DNA of 64,000 nucleotides from Calliopsis andreniformis. Lineage: Eukaryota; Arthropoda; Insecta; Hymenoptera; Andrenidae. Below are positions 61,792 through 64,000 of the stretch, one piece after another. Position 1 is the stretch's first letter; the number at the start of each line of letters is the position of its first letter. The translations under genes and the position numbers were made by a program. Where the stretch lies: the NCBI RefSeq assembly GCF_051401765.1, contig NC_135064.1, forward strand, positions 20,186,001 to 20,250,000, written 5' to 3'. Under the pieces are notes generated by a model, which did not search any database, was not told where the DNA came from, and saw nothing but the letters and a program-made list of their open reading frames with translations.

Positions 61792-64000
61792 TTTGTTCGT
61801 TACACTTTAAAGGGACAATTTCAATTAATTTCTTATTGTAATAGATAGAATCGAATATATTAAATTTTTAAACGTAGAATTCTTTAGTAAAAATGAAACG
61901 AGACATTTTTGTAACTCGGAATATGGATTTGCTAGAAAGCTCGAAACTGTTAAAAATTCTGTTATTGAATTATTAAAATTCCCTTATTTCTACTGGCTTT
62001 TAGACTTTATTAAAAATTCTTTCTAACGGACATCCATGATAAAAGGAAAAATTCGGACATCTCTCCACTTGAATATGACCGTAGAAAAGGACCCTTTTGT
62101 AGAGAATATATCCCTCATATTGCAATGAAGCTTCATTAAAATCCAAATTTTTGGCTCAAATAGAAGAACGAGGTCTCCCATACCTGACGGTCCCGAAAAC
62201 ATGCGACAGTGTGCGTAGACCGATGAGAAAAGCCAATTATATCGTGTTAATATCGAATGAAATGAATATCAGACGTCTGCGCTGCAAATAAACAGTAGCA
62301 AAGGAGTCTTAACCTCGTTGAAATATTGCGTAAATGTCTCGTACGTTCCCTGAAATTCGCTTCGATTGCGGCTAGCACGATGAAAAGGAATATTTTCCAC
62401 GTTTCTCAGAAAATTAAGAAACTTCAATATCATCAAAGATAAACCTAGCCTTCGCGTGCTGGAAAACTTGGGAAACGCTAATGAAAAGATATATTCAAAA
62501 GCTTTGCACCATCTGAAACATTTTGCTCTCTTAACTCCATACTCAAACGCTAGTCGCGAATTGTAGGCATAGAATCTAGTGGACAACTTACAGTCGTCTA
62601 AGAAAACAATTTCCTTTAAAGTGGAGACCTTGGGCCAAGCCGAAAGGAAAATTGTGCTCTTTCCTTTCCGCGAGGCAGCCTCCTTTTAGACAAGGCAGGT
62701 CACTCGTCTTAGTAGAACAGAAAATTGTATTGTTTCCTCTGCGACGTTGACAAAGGCCAGCCGAAGATGCGAAAACAAAGCCAGCTTATTCGCGCACACT
62801 GTACATCTCGAGAGTTCGATTGAATCGGAACATCAAAGCATTAACGGGAGAAGAGCTTCGCTGGTTGAGGGGAGGTTAAACTTACTTTTTCTTTTATTGG
62901 CAAGAATTTTCAGAGAAATGTTCCGCTGAAGAGGAACACGTTTAGTTTAAGGATTCTTTATACTAGCATTCAATTATAAAGATACTGAACACTCAGATAT
63001 TGTCTTAATCTCTTATCTTATAAAGAATCACATCGTGATACAAACTATGTCTTAAGTATTCCAACAAATGCTACGTCGTCAAAATTAAGGAAGGATGAAT
63101 GAAAGTATACGTAAGATTAAGGAGTTAATCTCTCTACAGCAGTAGAGTCAATCGCCGTCGTTAACTTTATAGTCGGTGTTATAACGTACCTCTTCCACTG
63201 TGGGTCCTCATCACAACGAAGTAGCATTATTCGTCTTAAGTCTCGCTTAAGAATCAGTTATCGCTAGATAGAGCAACCACGCTGGAAAAAATTATCCCCG
63301 TGTTTTATTGTAGCACCAGAAAGGACATTTTAAAAAGGCATATGCCACGCTCTACTTGCGCGGAACACGATTTCCTGAAACGTCTTTGAGCAATGAAAAC
63401 GTGCTGGTGCTTGCAACACGTTCATCCAGGACGAAGGCTGACAGACCACCGTAAGCTACGATCCATGAACGTGACAATTTCCTCCTGTTTTCAAAGCAAA
63501 AAGTATCGCACCTTTCCTGGCAATACCGCCCAAAGCCACGAACGCGAAAGAATGGTGCTTTGGAAAACAACAGCAGGGGAAAACACGTTATTCACGTGTC
63601 CAGTATCAATGAGGGATGAAAGGAACGCTTTTTGAGAATGTCCTCGCGTTTATGGGTACCGTTTCGTAAACCTGTTTCGTTTCTACCTACGTTTGATATT
63701 TCATGCATCGAAAACTGGACAGAGAGGGGAATCTAGTTCCACTGGATGCTTTTCATATTTTACAATAGCGGCAGCTCTCACGTTCGTTTCGTTGAACGTG
63801 GTAGCCGCCGTTGTATGCTGATGCTCCGATTATGGAGTTTATTTCTGCGGAATATTTAAATGCTGTGTAATAATTTTTCTTCTGTCCCCTTTTCTGATTT
63901 ATCGCAGCGTGGACCTGAATTTTAATTAGAGTAAATTGGGCCATGGATATTCTTGTATGTAAATCTCAGAGATTTTATTTTTGTTTCGGTCAGAAGAATT
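61792..64000. other. No confident feature
   Basis: AT-rich to about 62150, then mixed. Open frames reach 105 codons (62269-62586, minus strand) without recognisable similarity. Nothing else was noticed up to the window end. Confidence 0.5.

Noticed and set aside
1..64000. CRISPR arrays, operons, bacterial or phage genes
   Set aside because: No spaced direct-repeat arrays, no ribosome-binding sites with dense ORFs, and coding density far too low for a prokaryote.

Overview
The window looks like intergenic or intronic DNA of an arthropod, most likely an insect and possibly a hymenopteran. This is inferred from four things: a TATA + initiator + DPE core promoter of the arthropod type; many small transposon relics ending in ACAGGGTG/CACCCTGT or flanked by TA; the end of an I/R1/jockey-type non-LTR retrotransposon; and an AT-rich background broken by CpG-rich blocks without CpG depletion. 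No species can be named. I found no bacterial-style gene organisation, no tRNA or rRNA gene, no CRISPR array and no complete protein-coding gene. The longest open frames (about 170 to 185 codons) are close to what chance gives in about 128,000 codons of six-frame sequence at 40-50% G+C, and none resembles a protein family I know.

Layout. 1-8.3 kb: CpG-rich blocks (about 100-830 and 7540-8290), single ACAGGGTG-type ends, and a 19-copy array of an 8-bp unit (5952-6103). 8.3-14 kb: a cluster of inverted-repeat relics, with a 143-bp foldback (8732-8874), a dispersed repeat (8498-8682) and a 242-bp foldback (13650-13891). 14-26 kb: mostly unremarkable apart from direct duplications (14904-14971, 19002-19254). 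26-34 kb: a foldback at 26869-27067 with a lone third arm at 30779-30860, the second copy of the dispersed repeat (28342-28606), and a TA-flanked pogo/Tigger-like MITE (32868-33121). 34-44 kb: unique sequence, then at 38.7 kb a well-formed core promoter directly in front of 12 perfect copies of a 13-bp minisatellite and a separate 36-bp minisatellite. 44-56 kb: decayed 8-bp repeats, a TIR element (49643-49990), a foldback (52504-52715) and a 77-bp hairpin MITE (54159-54235). 56-64 kb: a purine-rich strand (56893-57242), a nested palindrome of about 490 bp (58415-58905), a retrotransposon ORF2 tail (60524-60871) and a repeat with a perfect 10-bp hairpin (61646-61790).

No genes work together here in a pathway. 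What the window records is repeated invasion by short inverted-repeat elements and local repeat expansion. The items most worth following up are the promoter/minisatellite unit at 38.7-39.2 kb and the nested palindrome at 58.4-58.9 kb.
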